64,000 nt of DNA from DATAUD01 sp036268455. GTDB taxonomy: Bacteria; Verrucomicrobiota; Verrucomicrobiia; Limisphaerales; Palsa-1400. Shown here in pieces: positions 17,658-27,127 of this stretch. Location: contig DATAUD010000024.1 in NCBI GenBank assembly GCA_036268455.1, positions 20,710 to 84,709 of the forward strand. Direction: 5' to 3'. Made by a program: the position numbers and the translations under genes. The notes under the pieces are model-generated. The model was not told where the DNA came from. It was given only the letters and a program-made list of their open reading frames with translations, and searched no databases. Every line of letters begins with the position of its first letter. Within the stretch, counting starts at the first letter, position 1.

Positions 17658-17887
17658 ATGGAAATCAATCAGAGCGGGACAGTAACCGATTCGGCACGAA
17701 GCCTGGCGCGCCGTGATTTTTTCAAGGCCGCCGGCATTCTGGGGGGCGGGAATGTCATTATCCGCCGAAGGCCAGACAAATCCGCTTCCCAATGATGGCG
17801 CCGCTCAGAAACAAGGGACATCCCCTGGTGGAATTCCCCAGAGAAAATTGGGACGGGCCGACGTCCAAATTTCCGCGCTCGGTGAGG
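17658..17887 (+). pseudogene. 5' remnant of a Tat-exported aldo/keto reductase
   Basis: A good ribosome site (GGAG) precedes the ATG at 17658. The frame opens with a twin-arginine signal (SLARRDFFKAAGILGGG), then a +1 shift in a G-run near 17745 breaks it. The continuing frame reads SLSAEGQTNPLPN and later QRKLGRADVQISALGEG, the typical start of aldo/keto reductases. Homology stops at about 17887, where an ISL3-type transposase begins. The rest of the reductase is not found in the window. Confidence 0.6.
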
Positions 17888-19064
17888 GGTGGCGGGTTTG
17901 CCGAGTGGACTACGTGGAGAAAGAAAGCAAAGTGCTCATTCGCGTTGAAGAAACGACCGCACTGTGGCCGACGCAGAGTTGTCCGCATTGCGGGCGCAAG
18001 GCGATGGGTGGTTACGACCACGCTCCGGAGCGGCGCTGGCGGCATCTCACCGTTGCCGCGCGGCCGGTGCAAGGAATGTCAGAGGATTTCTGCCGCGCGG
18101 ACGCCGTGGGAGGGCCGCAGCCGTGGATTGACGCAGGAGTTTGAAGCGTTCGCCTTGACGCTGATACGAGAGATGCCGGTCAAGAAAGCCGGGGAGATTT
18201 TGGGCGAGGCGGATCAGAAGGTGTGGCGGGCGCTTTTCGCGCACGTCGATGCGGCGTGGGCGGACTTGAGTTGGGAGAACGTGGTTTGGGTGGGAGGCGA
18301 CGAAATGAACCGCAAGAAGGGGCACAATTATCTGACGGTGTTTGTGGACCTGGAAGCCAAGCGGGTGCCGCTGGGCGTGGAAGGCAAGGACGCGGGCGTC
18401 TGGGAACGCTTTGCCGAGGAATTGCGGGCGCACAACGGCCATCCCAAAGCCATCACGCAAGCGGCCATCGATATGAGTCCGGCCTACATTCGAGGCGTCA
18501 AGGATAATTTGGGCAACGCGGCCATTGTTTTTGACAAGTATCATGTTGTCAGCCAGGTGGCCGGGGCGGTGGAGGAGGTGCGCCGCAAGGAGGCCCGGCA
18601 GGACGCGCAAGCGCGGGAACATTTGGAGAAGACCTGCCGGCTCTGGCGCAAGAACCCCGACAACTGACCGAGAAGGAAGCCGGGCGCTGGGATCAATTGA
18701 AAGACAAACCGCTGGTGACCGGCTTGACCTATGCGATGCGGTTGGAACCGCGGAAGGCGTACGCCGCCGGCAGCGCCGCAGTGGCGCGAAGCCGGTTTGT
18801 CCAATGGCGCCAGCGGGTGCGCGCGGAAGCGCAAGCGCAGGCGTCAGGGCTGCTGGAACCGATGAGCAAAGCGGCCGACATGGTGGAGCGTCATCTGGAA
18901 GGAATCCTGGCGCATTGGAAAGAAGGTCTCACGACGGCCTTTCTGGAAGGGCTGAACAGTTTGTTTTCCGCGACCAAACGGAAAACTCGCGGCTACGTTC
19001 CACTGTCTATCAAATCGCCATCCTCTACTTCGTCCCGGGCAAGTTAGAGATACCTTATTATGGC
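17888..19064 (+). pseudogene. frameshifted ISL3-family transposase
   Basis: Homology runs through three frames. The zinc-binding N-terminus (SCPHCGRKAMGGYDHAPE, RRWRHLTV) is in one frame. The catalytic part (MPVKKAGEILGEADQKVW, VVWVGGDEMNRKKGHNYLTV, AAIDMSPAYIRGVKDNLGNA, VFDKYHVV) is in a second from about 18060 to 18660. The C-terminus (WDQLKDKPLVTGLTYAM, FLEGLNSLFSATKRK) is in a third. The end reads ILYFVPGKLEIPYYG, and an IS1595-type element is inserted there. At least two frameshifts make it inactive. It interrupts the aldo/keto reductase remnant. Confidence 0.75.
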
Positions 19065-19066
19065 TG

Positions 19067-19096
19067 CCGGGGTATCCTATTGACGCCACCGACCAC
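19067..19096 (+). repeat. left terminal inverted repeat of the IS1595-type element
   Basis: It matches the reverse complement of 20059-20088 at all 30 positions. It is flanked on the left by the target duplication TATGGCTG. Confidence 0.9.
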
Positions 19097-19114
19097 AAGC
19101 TGTAGTGGAAAGGG

Positions 19115-20059
19115 ATGGCAGAGGACTATCCGAAGACGCTCTTGGAACTGGAAGGGCGGTTTGCCACAGATGAACAGTGCCGGGCGTATCTGGTGGCACT
19201 CCGTTGGCCAGAGGGATTTGTCTGTGGAAGCTGTGGCGCGGGCAAAGCTTGGGCCGCGAAACGAGGTCGGTTCATCTGCGCGGCCTGTCGGCATCCAACA
19301 ACCGTGAGCGCGGGCACGATTTTCCAGGATAACCATTTGCCCTTGCGGTTGTGGTTCCGAGCGATCTGGCAGGTAATCAGTCAGAAGAACGGGGCCAGCG
19401 CCCTGGGATTGCAGCGCGTTCTGGGTCTGGGCAGCTATCAAACAGCGTGGACTCTTCTGCACAAGTTGCGCCGGGCCATGGTGCGACCCGGCAGGGATAA
19501 ACTCAGCGGTCGAATCGAGGTGGATGAAACCCAAGTGGGAGGATCGACGCCAGGACGGAAAGGACGGGGTGTTCCGAGTCAGGCCTTGGTCGTCATCGCG
19601 GCTCAGGAAGATGGCCAAGGGATTGGACGCATCCGCCTGGCTCGAATCCGGGATGGCTCGGCGAAGCACCTCCACCAATTCATCCAAGGTGCCATTGTCC
19701 AGGGAAGCTGTGTGCATACAGATGGATGGAAGCCGTATCAAGGACTGGAGCAACTCGGTTATCAACACGAGGTCAGCAAACTCAAAGGTCAGGAGATAAG
19801 TGCCGCGACGGAATTGCTGCCAAGGGTGCATCGGGTGGCCGCCTTGCTCAAGCGCTGGCTGATGGGAACGCACCAAGGCGCCATTGCGCCAGAGCATTTG
19901 GATTATTATCTGGACGAGTTCACCTTTCGATTCAACCGACGGACCTCGGCCTCACGCGGCAAGCTTTTTTACCGCTTGGCGCAACAAGCCGTACTGGTGT
20001 CACCGGTTCCGTATAAAGTGCTAGTGGGCGGGGCGAACAACCCAAAACACCACCCGTAG
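19115..20059 (+). CDS. IS1595-family transposase
   Basis: The 314-aa protein has an N-terminal zinc ribbon (FVCGSCGAGKAWAAKRGRFI then CAAC) and the DDE domain of the ISXO2-like family. Motifs are GRIEVDETQVGG (first Asp), VHTDGWKPYQGL (second acidic region), and YLDEFTFRFNRRTS near the C-terminus. It is complete and ends in the first base of the right inverted repeat. No second gene is present. Confidence 0.92.
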   Translation: MAEDYPKTLLELEGRFATDEQCRAYLVALRWPEGFVCGSCGAGKAWAAKRGRFICAACRHPTTVSAGTIFQDNHLPLRLWFRAIWQVISQKNGASALGLQRVLGLGSYQTAWTLLHKLRRAMVRPGRDKLSGRIEVDETQVGGSTPGRKGRGVPSQALVVIAAQEDGQGIGRIRLARIRDGSAKHLHQFIQGAIVQGSCVHTDGWKPYQGLEQLGYQHEVSKLKGQEISAATELLPRVHRVAALLKRWLMGTHQGAIAPEHLDYYLDEFTFRFNRRTSASRGKLFYRLAQQAVLVSPVPYKVLVGGANNPKHHP

Positions 20060-20088
20060 TGGTCGGTGGCGTCAATAGGATACCCCGG
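20059..20088 (+). repeat. right terminal inverted repeat of the IS1595-type element
   Basis: This is the exact reverse complement of 19067-19096. The transposase stop codon TAG ends at its first base, and the target duplication TATGGCTG follows. Confidence 0.9.
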
Positions 20089-20164
20089 TATGGCTGATAC
20101 CCATTACAAACGCGGTGAAAGTGCCAGTGAAATCATTACCGGGCTAAAACTCAAGAATTACTCC

Positions 20165-20467
20165 GGTATTATCCGGCATGCCAAAAAGCCAGGCCGGAGT
20201 CGCCGCTGCCATCACCTCCACGAGCCGCCAGGTCAGCGCCGCTCTGGGTGTCGCAGTCGCTGGCGCGATCATCGGCATCCGTGAGGCACACGGCCTCGGC
20301 TTCGCCCAGGCACGCATCCCGTCTGGTGGATCATGGCCGCATGTGGAGCAACCATCAGTTCCCTCGGCTGGGCTTCCAACACCCCGTGGGCAAAGCACAC
20401 CGCCCACCGCGTAGCTCATCTCCTGACTGATCACGTGACAGACCTGCGCGCAATCGAAAGAAGATAG
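20165..20467 (+). pseudogene. C-terminal remnant of an EmrB/QacA-type MFS exporter
   Basis: The segment SQAGVAAAITSTSRQVSAAL followed by GVAVAGAIIG is typical of the 13th-14th helix region of DHA2-family drug exporters. After a frameshift near 20315 the reading continues as HPVWWIMAACGATISSLGWA and ends AHLLTDHV, then a stop. The N-terminal 80 percent is missing. It shows that this stretch has collected pieces of unrelated genes. Confidence 0.6.
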
Positions 20468-20771
20468 TGTTTCGCAGTTAACCCTCCCCAAAGCCACACA
20501 CGATGCGCAATTGGCCGAAAAGATTTACCAAGCCATCGAAGGCGAACTTAAAGCCAAGGCCCGGGCCCTGGCCTTCGAGAAATTCCGCGGCGGGATCGAA
20601 TTGCACAACCTTGAACCTCCATTTGCCTCGTTACGATGGAGCCAAGACGCTTTCTGGCAGGATGCCGGCCTTGCTTGCAGTTGTGAGTTCCCCGTTCTCG
20701 CCAGGCGATCTCGCTTCTATTGGACAACAAGCTGAACCTGGCGTTGCTGACGCAGGCGTTCTATCTTTCGA
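20468..20771 (+). other. degenerate intergenic segment
   Basis: A frame at 20511-20735 reads AEKIYQAIEGELKAKARALA and FRGGIELHNLEPP before degenerating; it looks like a gene fragment, but the family is not recognised. Nothing else is supported before the allophanate hydrolase stop at 20772. Confidence 0.3.
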
Positions 20772-22574
20772 TCATTTGCGGCTTTTGAGGAATGGACGCC
20801 AGCCGCCGAAACTGGAGATGTCGCGAGCGTTTTCGACTGCATAGCTCTCGCACAAGAAGCCCTTCACTGACGTGCCATCGGACAGTTCGACTGTGCCGAT
20901 ACTTAACGGCGCGTCCATCAGGGAGATGAAACTCCCAAACTCCTCAACGGGCATTTCCCAAACTTCCACTTCGATGGCGACGCCAGTTCCATTTTGACAC
21001 CGAACCAGCCCGGGTTTGGGTGGGGTTGTGTTCGGGATTTCGTAAACGCGATAGGCTGGCTGTGTTGTGACGCTTTGCACCCGTTTGGCCTTTCTTTCGG
21101 TCAATTGATAATTCAACGGCATGCCCGACAAATGGGCGCCTACCACCGCCACCCGCACGACCTTTTGTGTGGCTGGAACGACCGGTTTTTCGGCCAGGGT
21201 TGCAAGTTTGACCAACGTGGCCCCAAGCTGTCCGCCGACAGAACGTTGATACCGCGATCCCAGCGTGGAAATAAGCCTGTCGCCCTTTGCGGGCGCTATC
21301 ATGGTGACGCCAAACGGGAGGCCGTTGGACCGAAAACCGGATGGGACCGCCACCGCGCAGCAGTCAAGAAGATTTGCGAAATTCGTGTAATACGCCAGGT
21401 TTGTGTTTAACTCCACCGGGTTCGCCTCGATTTCGGCCACGGTATATATTGTCCCTGTTGTGGGCACCAGTATCATATCGACCTTTGCCCATTGTTCTCT
21501 CGCCAGCGCGCGCAATTTCTCGAGACGATAAGACGCGGTAAAAAAATCAACCGCCGAGTAGCCCCTCGCACCTTCGATTATGCCGCGCGTGACAGAATGG
21601 ACACCGTCTGGGTTGCGCGCCAGAAAATCGCTGAACTCAGCCAATCTCTCCGCAACCCACGGGCCGCCGTAGAGCATTTTACCCGTTTCGCGAAAAGGCG
21701 CGTAATCTATCTCGACCATTTTGCCCCCCAGCGTAATCAAGCGTTCGACGGCTTGATCGAACAGCGGGCCGGTTTCCGTGTTGCCGAAAGTTTGCAGCTC
21801 GGATTTTGACGGAACGCCGAATCGGAAGGAGGCAGGGGGTGCGCTTTGCAGCAATTGGCGGGGGTCCGTCCAACCGCGCGAGCATTGAGCCGCAACGACA
21901 GCGTCATCGCACGTCAGCGCAAAGACCGATACGCAATCGAGCGAGCGGCATGCCGGAACAATGCCCTTCAAGGAAAGCACACCGCGCGTTGGTTTGTAAC
22001 CGACCACGTTGTTGAAACCAGCGGGCACGCGGCCGGAACCGGCGGTGTCAGTTCCGATGGAAAAGCTGACCAATCCCGCCGAGACGGCGACAGCCGATCC
22101 TGAACTCGATCCGCCCGGAATGAAACGCGCGTCAAAGGGATTGCGAGGCGTTCCATAAGGCGAACGCACGCCGACCAGTCCTGTCGCAAATTGGTCGAGA
22201 TTGTTCTTTCCTATGAGGATCGCCCCCGTCGCCAGCAGATGATTGACGATCTCCGCGTTTTGTTCCGCTCGAAAGGCGTAAGCAGGACAGGCGACGGTCG
22301 TGAGGAGCCCAGCTACGTCAATACTATCCTTAACGCTGAACGGAATCCCGTAGAGCGGAAGGTCGGCCATCTCCTTTGCCCGGGCTTCCAATTCCCGCGC
22401 GCGCTGGAGGGCCTGTTCGCGTTCCACCAGCGTGATCCAGGTCGCCGGGTCGTTGTAATCGGCAATCCGCCTATAAACTTCGTGAACAACCGTCGAGGGC
22501 ATCAACTCGCCGCGTTCGTAAGCTGCCCGCAATGTTGACAAGTCGAGACTGGCGGGAGAGGAAGACTCGATCAT
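20772..22574 (-). CDS. atzF: allophanate hydrolase
   Basis: The 600-aa protein is an amidase-signature enzyme that hydrolyses allophanate, ending in ammonia and CO2. The catalytic Ser-cisSer-Lys set is visible: Lys82 in PFSVKDSIDVAG, the Gly-Gly-Ser-Ser-Ser-Gly-Ser loop at 153-159, and the nucleophile Ser179 in GTDTAGSG. The extra C-terminal domain (about 470-600, with VAVVGAHLSGMPLNYQLTER and WEMPVEEFGSFI) is specific to AtzF-type enzymes, and the full length (about 600) fits. No urea carboxylase is nearby, so allophanate should come from biuret rather than urea. It is the last gene of the sigma-54 run and overlaps the permease gene by 4 bp. Confidence 0.92.
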   Translation of the reverse strand: MIESSSPASLDLSTLRAAYERGELMPSTVVHEVYRRIADYNDPATWITLVEREQALQRARELEARAKEMADLPLYGIPFSVKDSIDVAGLLTTVACPAYAFRAEQNAEIVNHLLATGAILIGKNNLDQFATGLVGVRSPYGTPRNPFDARFIPGGSSSGSAVAVSAGLVSFSIGTDTAGSGRVPAGFNNVVGYKPTRGVLSLKGIVPACRSLDCVSVFALTCDDAVVAAQCSRGWTDPRQLLQSAPPASFRFGVPSKSELQTFGNTETGPLFDQAVERLITLGGKMVEIDYAPFRETGKMLYGGPWVAERLAEFSDFLARNPDGVHSVTRGIIEGARGYSAVDFFTASYRLEKLRALAREQWAKVDMILVPTTGTIYTVAEIEANPVELNTNLAYYTNFANLLDCCAVAVPSGFRSNGLPFGVTMIAPAKGDRLISTLGSRYQRSVGGQLGATLVKLATLAEKPVVPATQKVVRVAVVGAHLSGMPLNYQLTERKAKRVQSVTTQPAYRVYEIPNTTPPKPGLVRCQNGTGVAIEVEVWEMPVEEFGSFISLMDAPLSIGTVELSDGTSVKGFLCESYAVENARDISSFGGWRPFLKSRK

Positions 22575-24199
22575 ACGCTGGGGACTGGCGGCGGGATTAT
22601 GGATGCTGTGACCGGCGTCAAATGCTCAACGATTTCGCCCGGCCGGGAAGAAACGGCGGCAAACCTGGCGCAGCCCATCAAAAGCACCGCCACCGCCCCA
22701 TAACTGAACGCGACAATCGGGCTCTGGGCGAAACCAATTTTTTCCCCGTGCATAAACCCGAAAAACGTGAGAATCGCCCCGGCAAGCGCAAAACCGGCGG
22801 CCTTCCTGAAATTGCGGTCGATGACGCATACGGCAATCGCCCCGAGAATCAAGCCGCCGAGAATCGAGCCGCCACCGAGAATTTGCAGCCCGCGATACAA
22901 GACGCCTTGGTCTTTCATCTTTCCGACAAGGTCGCCCATTTGAGTGGCGCTGAGCGCCGCGACGGTGACCCCCGCCGCGGCGAGCGCCCCGTTAATTAGG
23001 TTCAACGCCCAATTGGCCAGGTGCGGCGTAACGGAAAGCACGATGGCCGGCGCATGGCTGCGTGGCGTCTCTTGAAACGCCTGCGATCCGATTAACATTC
23101 CGATGTAAAGAAGAATTGGCAGGATGGCGACGCTCGGTATGAGCGCCAGCATGACCGAGATCACCCCGAACCAGCACATCAGGATCACGGCGACACCCGT
23201 TGCCGCGGAATATCCGATCCTCCCCCCCATCGCCTTCCAGCCAGGATGCCCGATATAGACGGCGTTGATGAACGGATTTCCCATTAGGCATCCGATTAAA
23301 CTGACGAACCCATCCGCCGTCAACACGCGAGTTGACGGAAAGCTATCTCCAGCGACAGCCGCGCTTTCCACGTTGTCGATGGCCTCAACAAGGTCGTAAA
23401 TGCCGAAGGGAATCGCGGTAACCAAAATTGCCCCCAAAAAGTGAAATCCGGAAAACACGTGACCGAAAACCGGAACGGGCGCATGGAATCCGAAATTCGT
23501 CACCGAATTGGCCAGCCCTGCCAGGGTCATTCCGCCGTAATTTAATCCCAAGGCCGTGGAGCCCCAGGCGATGATAGTGCCTACGCCGATTGCGATCAAT
23601 CCCGCCGGGATCCCGCGAAAATAACGCACGCCGCCAAACCAATTCAAAATAATAATGGCAAAGCAAACCAGCCCAATGACCGGAGTCATAAACATTTGCA
23701 GGCCGGGACCCATCGAAATGAAGGTCAACGAAACACCGGCCAGGGTGCCCAGCAGCGCGGCGCGGGGCGTGATTTTACGGACAATCGGCGCGATGAACCC
23801 GCCCGCCATCAACACAAAACTTTGTATGAAAACCCACGTTAAACCGGCTTCCCAGCCTTTGACCGGGTCGCCTGTTTTTAGAGCAATCGGCAGCATGATG
23901 ACAAACGTGACCACAAACATGTGCGGGACGCTGATCCCGGAGGGCAATGCGCAGACATCGGTCCGGCCGGTTTTTTTAGCGAGCGACCGTGCGAGCCACG
24001 CATAATACAGTGTCGAGAGACACATCATCAGTCCGGTCGCGGGAAGGATTCGTCCGAAGACCAGTTGGTCGGGCATCTTGAGCACAAAGCGCAGAAGCCC
24101 TGTGAGCGTCAGCAAGTTCACCAGGATGTTGGTGCCGAAACCGAAAAACGCGTTCCAGTCGCCTGGAACCCAGAGTTTAGGATTGTGGTTATTACTCAT
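22571..24199 (-). CDS. NCS2/AzgA-like permease
   Basis: The 542-aa protein is very hydrophobic with 12 or more predicted helices. It starts WVPGDWNAFFGFGTNILVNL, a pattern of uncharacterised permeases related to the purine/pyrimidine (NCS2) family, and contains the QALPSG-like stretch CALPSGISVPHMFVV. The substrate cannot be read from sequence; its place between a cysteine hydrolase and allophanate hydrolase points to a urea, ureide or azine type compound. It could also act as a back-up importer or a product exporter. Confidence 0.8.
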   Translation of the reverse strand: MSNNHNPKLWVPGDWNAFFGFGTNILVNLLTLTGLLRFVLKMPDQLVFGRILPATGLMMCLSTLYYAWLARSLAKKTGRTDVCALPSGISVPHMFVVTFVIMLPIALKTGDPVKGWEAGLTWVFIQSFVLMAGGFIAPIVRKITPRAALLGTLAGVSLTFISMGPGLQMFMTPVIGLVCFAIIILNWFGGVRYFRGIPAGLIAIGVGTIIAWGSTALGLNYGGMTLAGLANSVTNFGFHAPVPVFGHVFSGFHFLGAILVTAIPFGIYDLVEAIDNVESAAVAGDSFPSTRVLTADGFVSLIGCLMGNPFINAVYIGHPGWKAMGGRIGYSAATGVAVILMCWFGVISVMLALIPSVAILPILLYIGMLIGSQAFQETPRSHAPAIVLSVTPHLANWALNLINGALAAAGVTVAALSATQMGDLVGKMKDQGVLYRGLQILGGGSILGGLILGAIAVCVIDRNFRKAAGFALAGAILTFFGFMHGEKIGFAQSPIVAFSYGAVAVLLMGCARFAAVSSRPGEIVEHLTPVTASIIPPPVPSV

Positions 24200-24226
24200 G
24201 TGATGTGGATTTGGTTTGGACGCGCG

Positions 24227-24943
24227 CTAGACCGATTTTAAGGCGGACAAAATTTTGTCCGACTCCGACACCCAGCCGAAAATGCCGCCCTGAGCCTTGA
24301 TCATCTTCAAGCCGGCCTCCTGAAATTCGGGAAAATACGAACCAACGCAATCCGACGGCACCAGGCATTCGTATCCCCTGTCGTTGGCTTCGCGAACAGT
24401 CGTATTGACGCACACTTCGGTGGTCACGCCCGTTACGATTAATTGCCGCAAGCCCGCGTTTTGCAGAATGCCGTGCAAATCGGTCGCCCAAAAAGCGCCC
24501 TTGCCCGGCTTGTCAATCACCGGTTCGCCGGGACGGGGGTAAAGCTCGGGAATAATGTCATGGCCGATTTCGCCGCGAACCAGGACGCGCCCCATCGGCC
24601 CGTGGTCGCCGATCCGTTTTTGGCCGCGGCCTCGGACCTTTTTCGACGCCGGAAGATCGGACAAATCGGGCCGATGTCCTTCGCGTGTATGGATGACACG
24701 CCACCCATTGCTCCGCCAAGCTTTGAGCAAGCGGTGATTCGGCGCGATGGTCCGGCGCAATTGAGAGACGTCATTGCCGAGCATTTCGCCGAAGCCGCCG
24801 GGTTCCAGGAAATCGCGCTGCATGTCGATGATCAAGAGCGCGCAACTTTCCGGTTCTAACTCAAACGGATAGGGCTCGGCATCGATGGTATAAATTGGGT
24901 CGGTCACAACTTTAATGGCCCGCCATTTTTTGGCCGATGACAT
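24227..24943 (-). CDS. isochorismatase-fold cysteine hydrolase (biuret/triuret hydrolase-like), copy 2
   Basis: The 238-aa protein has the Asp-Lys-Cys triad of the family: Asp40 in LLIIDMQRDF, Lys145/Lys148 in DKPGKGAFW, and Cys178 in TGVTTEVCVNTTVREANDRG. Biuret hydrolase (BiuH) and triuret hydrolase (TrtA) belong to this family and feed allophanate hydrolase, which is encoded two genes downstream. The assignment as biuret-type hydrolase is inferred from context; nicotinamidase or ureidoacrylate hydrolase are family alternatives. It is paralogous to the product of 26441-27127. Its start overlaps the ABC ATPase gene by 32 bp. Confidence 0.8.
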   Translation of the reverse strand: MSSAKKWRAIKVVTDPIYTIDAEPYPFELEPESCALLIIDMQRDFLEPGGFGEMLGNDVSQLRRTIAPNHRLLKAWRSNGWRVIHTREGHRPDLSDLPASKKVRGRGQKRIGDHGPMGRVLVRGEIGHDIIPELYPRPGEPVIDKPGKGAFWATDLHGILQNAGLRQLIVTGVTTEVCVNTTVREANDRGYECLVPSDCVGSYFPEFQEAGLKMIKAQGGIFGWVSESDKILSALKSV

Positions 24944-26444
24944 TCAGGTCGGCTCCGAGCGCCGGTGTTTCATAAACAAATTCCCCTCCCGCCATGACGA
25001 TAACGCGATCGGCCATGGCAAGAAGCTCGTCGAGGTCTTCGCTCAGCAACAAGACGCCCACGCCATTGTTGCGGGCTTCCATTATTTTTCCGTGGATGAA
25101 TTCCACCGCGTTGAAATCCAGTCCGAAACAGGGGTTTGCGGCAATGATCAACCTGGGCGCGCCGGAGGAAAGTTCGCGCGCGAGGACCGTTCGTTGCACA
25201 TTGCCGCCGGAAAGATTTCGCACCGGGGTCAGTGAAGATGGAGTACGAATGTTAAAACGATGGATCAAGTCCGTGGCGCGTTTGCGGATGGCGCGCTGGC
25301 TTAGGACCCACTTTGCGCGCGCCTGGGGCGGATGATCAAACAGGCGCAACGCCAAATTGCCCTCAACGCTCATGTTCGGCACACACGCATTGCGCAACGG
25401 TTCTTCCGGGAGCGCGAATATCTGGCGCTCGACCATTTCCCGCCGGGTCGCGTGGTACGGTTTTCCAACCGCGTTGACCGTGCCGCCAGTCGCCGAACGC
25501 TGGCCGCCGAGCACTTCGACCAATTCGCGTTGTCCGTTGCCCGAGACGCCCGCAATGCCCACGATTTCACCGGCCCGAACAGTCAATGAAGCATTCTTGA
25601 TTCCGGGCAGGCCATTGTCTTTGTCGGCGCAAAGGTTCGAGATTTCGAGAGCAGGAGGACCAACTTCACGTTCGACGCGCTTGACCGCCGCAACGACGCG
25701 CTGCTCACCCAGCATCATTCGCGACATGTCCGCAACGGTGAGGTCCTTGACCTTGCCGGCCCCGGCAAATTTGCCCCGGCGCATGACGGTGATTTCGTCG
25801 CAAAAATCGGTCACCTGTTTGAATTTGTGAGTGATGAGAATGATGCTGAGTTTTTTCGCCAGGACCATTTGCCGCAACAGGCCAAGCACTTCATCGGCTT
25901 CCTGGGGCGTGAGGACTGACGTCGGTTCATCCAGGATTAAAATGCGGCTTTGCAAATAAAGTTGCTTGAGGATTTCCGCCTTCTGCTTTTGCCCCGCCGC
26001 GAGTTGTGAAGCGGGCATTTGCAAATCCACCTTGAACGGCGCGGTGGCCAGAAATTCCTCCAGGCGCCGCCATTCCGATTTCCAATCAATCACCGCCGGG
26101 ATGTCATTGCGCGGCAGCAAAAGGTTCTCCGCCACAGTCATCGAGGGCACGAGCGTAAAATGTTGATAGACCATCCCGATGCCGAATTTCTGGGCATCGT
26201 GCGGGCTGCGGATGTCGCGCGAATGATCCCGGACGAGAATATCGCCCTCATCGGCCGGATGAAATCCCATCACACATTTGACCAACGTGCTTTTGCCCGC
26301 GCCATTTTCCCCGAGCAGCGCGTGAAATGTTCCGGGCTCCAGTTTGAGCGAAATGTGATCCACCGCCGTCATCGGTCCGAACCGCTTGACGATGTTGACC
26401 AACTCCAAGCGGGGGGGGACAGTGGATTGGAGTTCGTCGCTCAT
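24912..26444 (-). CDS. BMP-type ABC importer, double ATPase subunit
   Basis: The 510-aa protein has two ABC domains, as in NupA/YufO and sugar importers. The first has Walker A GENGAGKST, QLAAGQKQKAEI as its signature and LILDEPTSVLT. The second has the degenerate loop GVSGNGQREL and LSGGNVQRTVLARELS. It energises import with the two permeases and the binding protein encoded upstream. It overlaps the upstream hydrolase gene by 4 bp (ATGA). Relatives import nucleosides, but operon context suggests a biuret-like substrate. Confidence 0.9.
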   Translation of the reverse strand: MSDELQSTVPPRLELVNIVKRFGPMTAVDHISLKLEPGTFHALLGENGAGKSTLVKCVMGFHPADEGDILVRDHSRDIRSPHDAQKFGIGMVYQHFTLVPSMTVAENLLLPRNDIPAVIDWKSEWRRLEEFLATAPFKVDLQMPASQLAAGQKQKAEILKQLYLQSRILILDEPTSVLTPQEADEVLGLLRQMVLAKKLSIILITHKFKQVTDFCDEITVMRRGKFAGAGKVKDLTVADMSRMMLGEQRVVAAVKRVEREVGPPALEISNLCADKDNGLPGIKNASLTVRAGEIVGIAGVSGNGQRELVEVLGGQRSATGGTVNAVGKPYHATRREMVERQIFALPEEPLRNACVPNMSVEGNLALRLFDHPPQARAKWVLSQRAIRKRATDLIHRFNIRTPSSLTPVRNLSGGNVQRTVLARELSSGAPRLIIAANPCFGLDFNAVEFIHGKIMEARNNGVGVLLLSEDLDELLAMADRVIVMAGGEFVYETPALGADLNVIGQKMAGH

Positions 26445-27127
26445 TGAATCGCGTTGAGGAATGAATTGGCGTCCGCCACAGCGCCAAAAACACCGCCTTG
26501 CATCTTGATCATTTTCAATGCGGCGAGGTGGTTGTTGAAATCGGTTGCGCCCGTGCAGTCAGACAGGACGAGGCATTCGTAGCCCCGATCGTTCGCCTCT
26601 CGAAGCGTGGTGTGAACGCAGACGTCCGTTGTGATTCCGGTGAGGACAATGTTTTGAATGCCTTTGCTGTGAAGAAGAAGGTCGAGGTCCGTGGCGTAAA
26701 AGGAGCCCTTGCCGGGTTTGTCAATAATCGCTTCACCCGCCGCTGGAGCCAATTCGGGAATAACTTCCCAACCCGGCTCACCGCGCACCAGGATTCGGCC
26801 GCACGGCCCGGGGTCGCCAATTCCAGCGCCGATGCGACGGCTCCGCCATTGTTTGTTTTGGGGTAGATCGGCCAAGTCCGGGCGATGTCCTTCGCGCGTA
26901 TGCATTACGTGGTAGCCCGCCGCGCGAACCCCGGCCAAAACGCGCTGAATGGGCCCAATCGGTGCGCGCGTCAACGAGAGATCGTAACCCATTTTATCGA
27001 CGTAACCGCCGACGCCGCAAAAATCGGCCTGCATGTCGATGATGAGAAGAACAGTATTTTCCGGGCGCAAATCTCCATTGTAAGGCCACGGATATGGATC
27101 GGATTTGACATGTCGTGGCATGGTCAT
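26441..27127 (-). CDS. isochorismatase-fold cysteine hydrolase (biuret/triuret hydrolase-like), copy 1
   Basis: With the ATG at 27127, overlapping the permease stop as ATGA, the protein has 228 aa; the longer reading to 27181 is unlikely. The triad is Asp31 (LLIIDMQADF), Lys137/Lys140 (DKPGKGSFYATD) and Cys170 (TGITTDVCVHTTLREANDRG). It shares the REGHRPDL, DKPGKG and REANDRGYECL blocks with the product of 24227-24943 but differs in the N-terminal loops and around residue 180. Two related hydrolases could act in series, for example triuret then biuret. That is a hypothesis. Confidence 0.8.
   Translation of the reverse strand: MTMPRHVKSDPYPWPYNGDLRPENTVLLIIDMQADFCGVGGYVDKMGYDLSLTRAPIGPIQRVLAGVRAAGYHVMHTREGHRPDLADLPQNKQWRSRRIGAGIGDPGPCGRILVRGEPGWEVIPELAPAAGEAIIDKPGKGSFYATDLDLLLHSKGIQNIVLTGITTDVCVHTTLREANDRGYECLVLSDCTGATDFNNHLAALKMIKMQGGVFGAVADANSFLNAIQ

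Larger units (their letters stand above)
19067..20088 (+). mobile_element. complete IS1595-family insertion sequence, 1022 bp
   Basis: The ends are perfect 30-bp inverted repeats (19067-19096 and 20059-20088) starting CCGGGGTATCC. An 8-bp direct repeat TATGGCTG flanks the element at 19059-19066 and 20089-20096, the duplication length typical of IS1595. It carries one intact transposase gene, so it inserted recently and may still be active. Confidence 0.92.
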
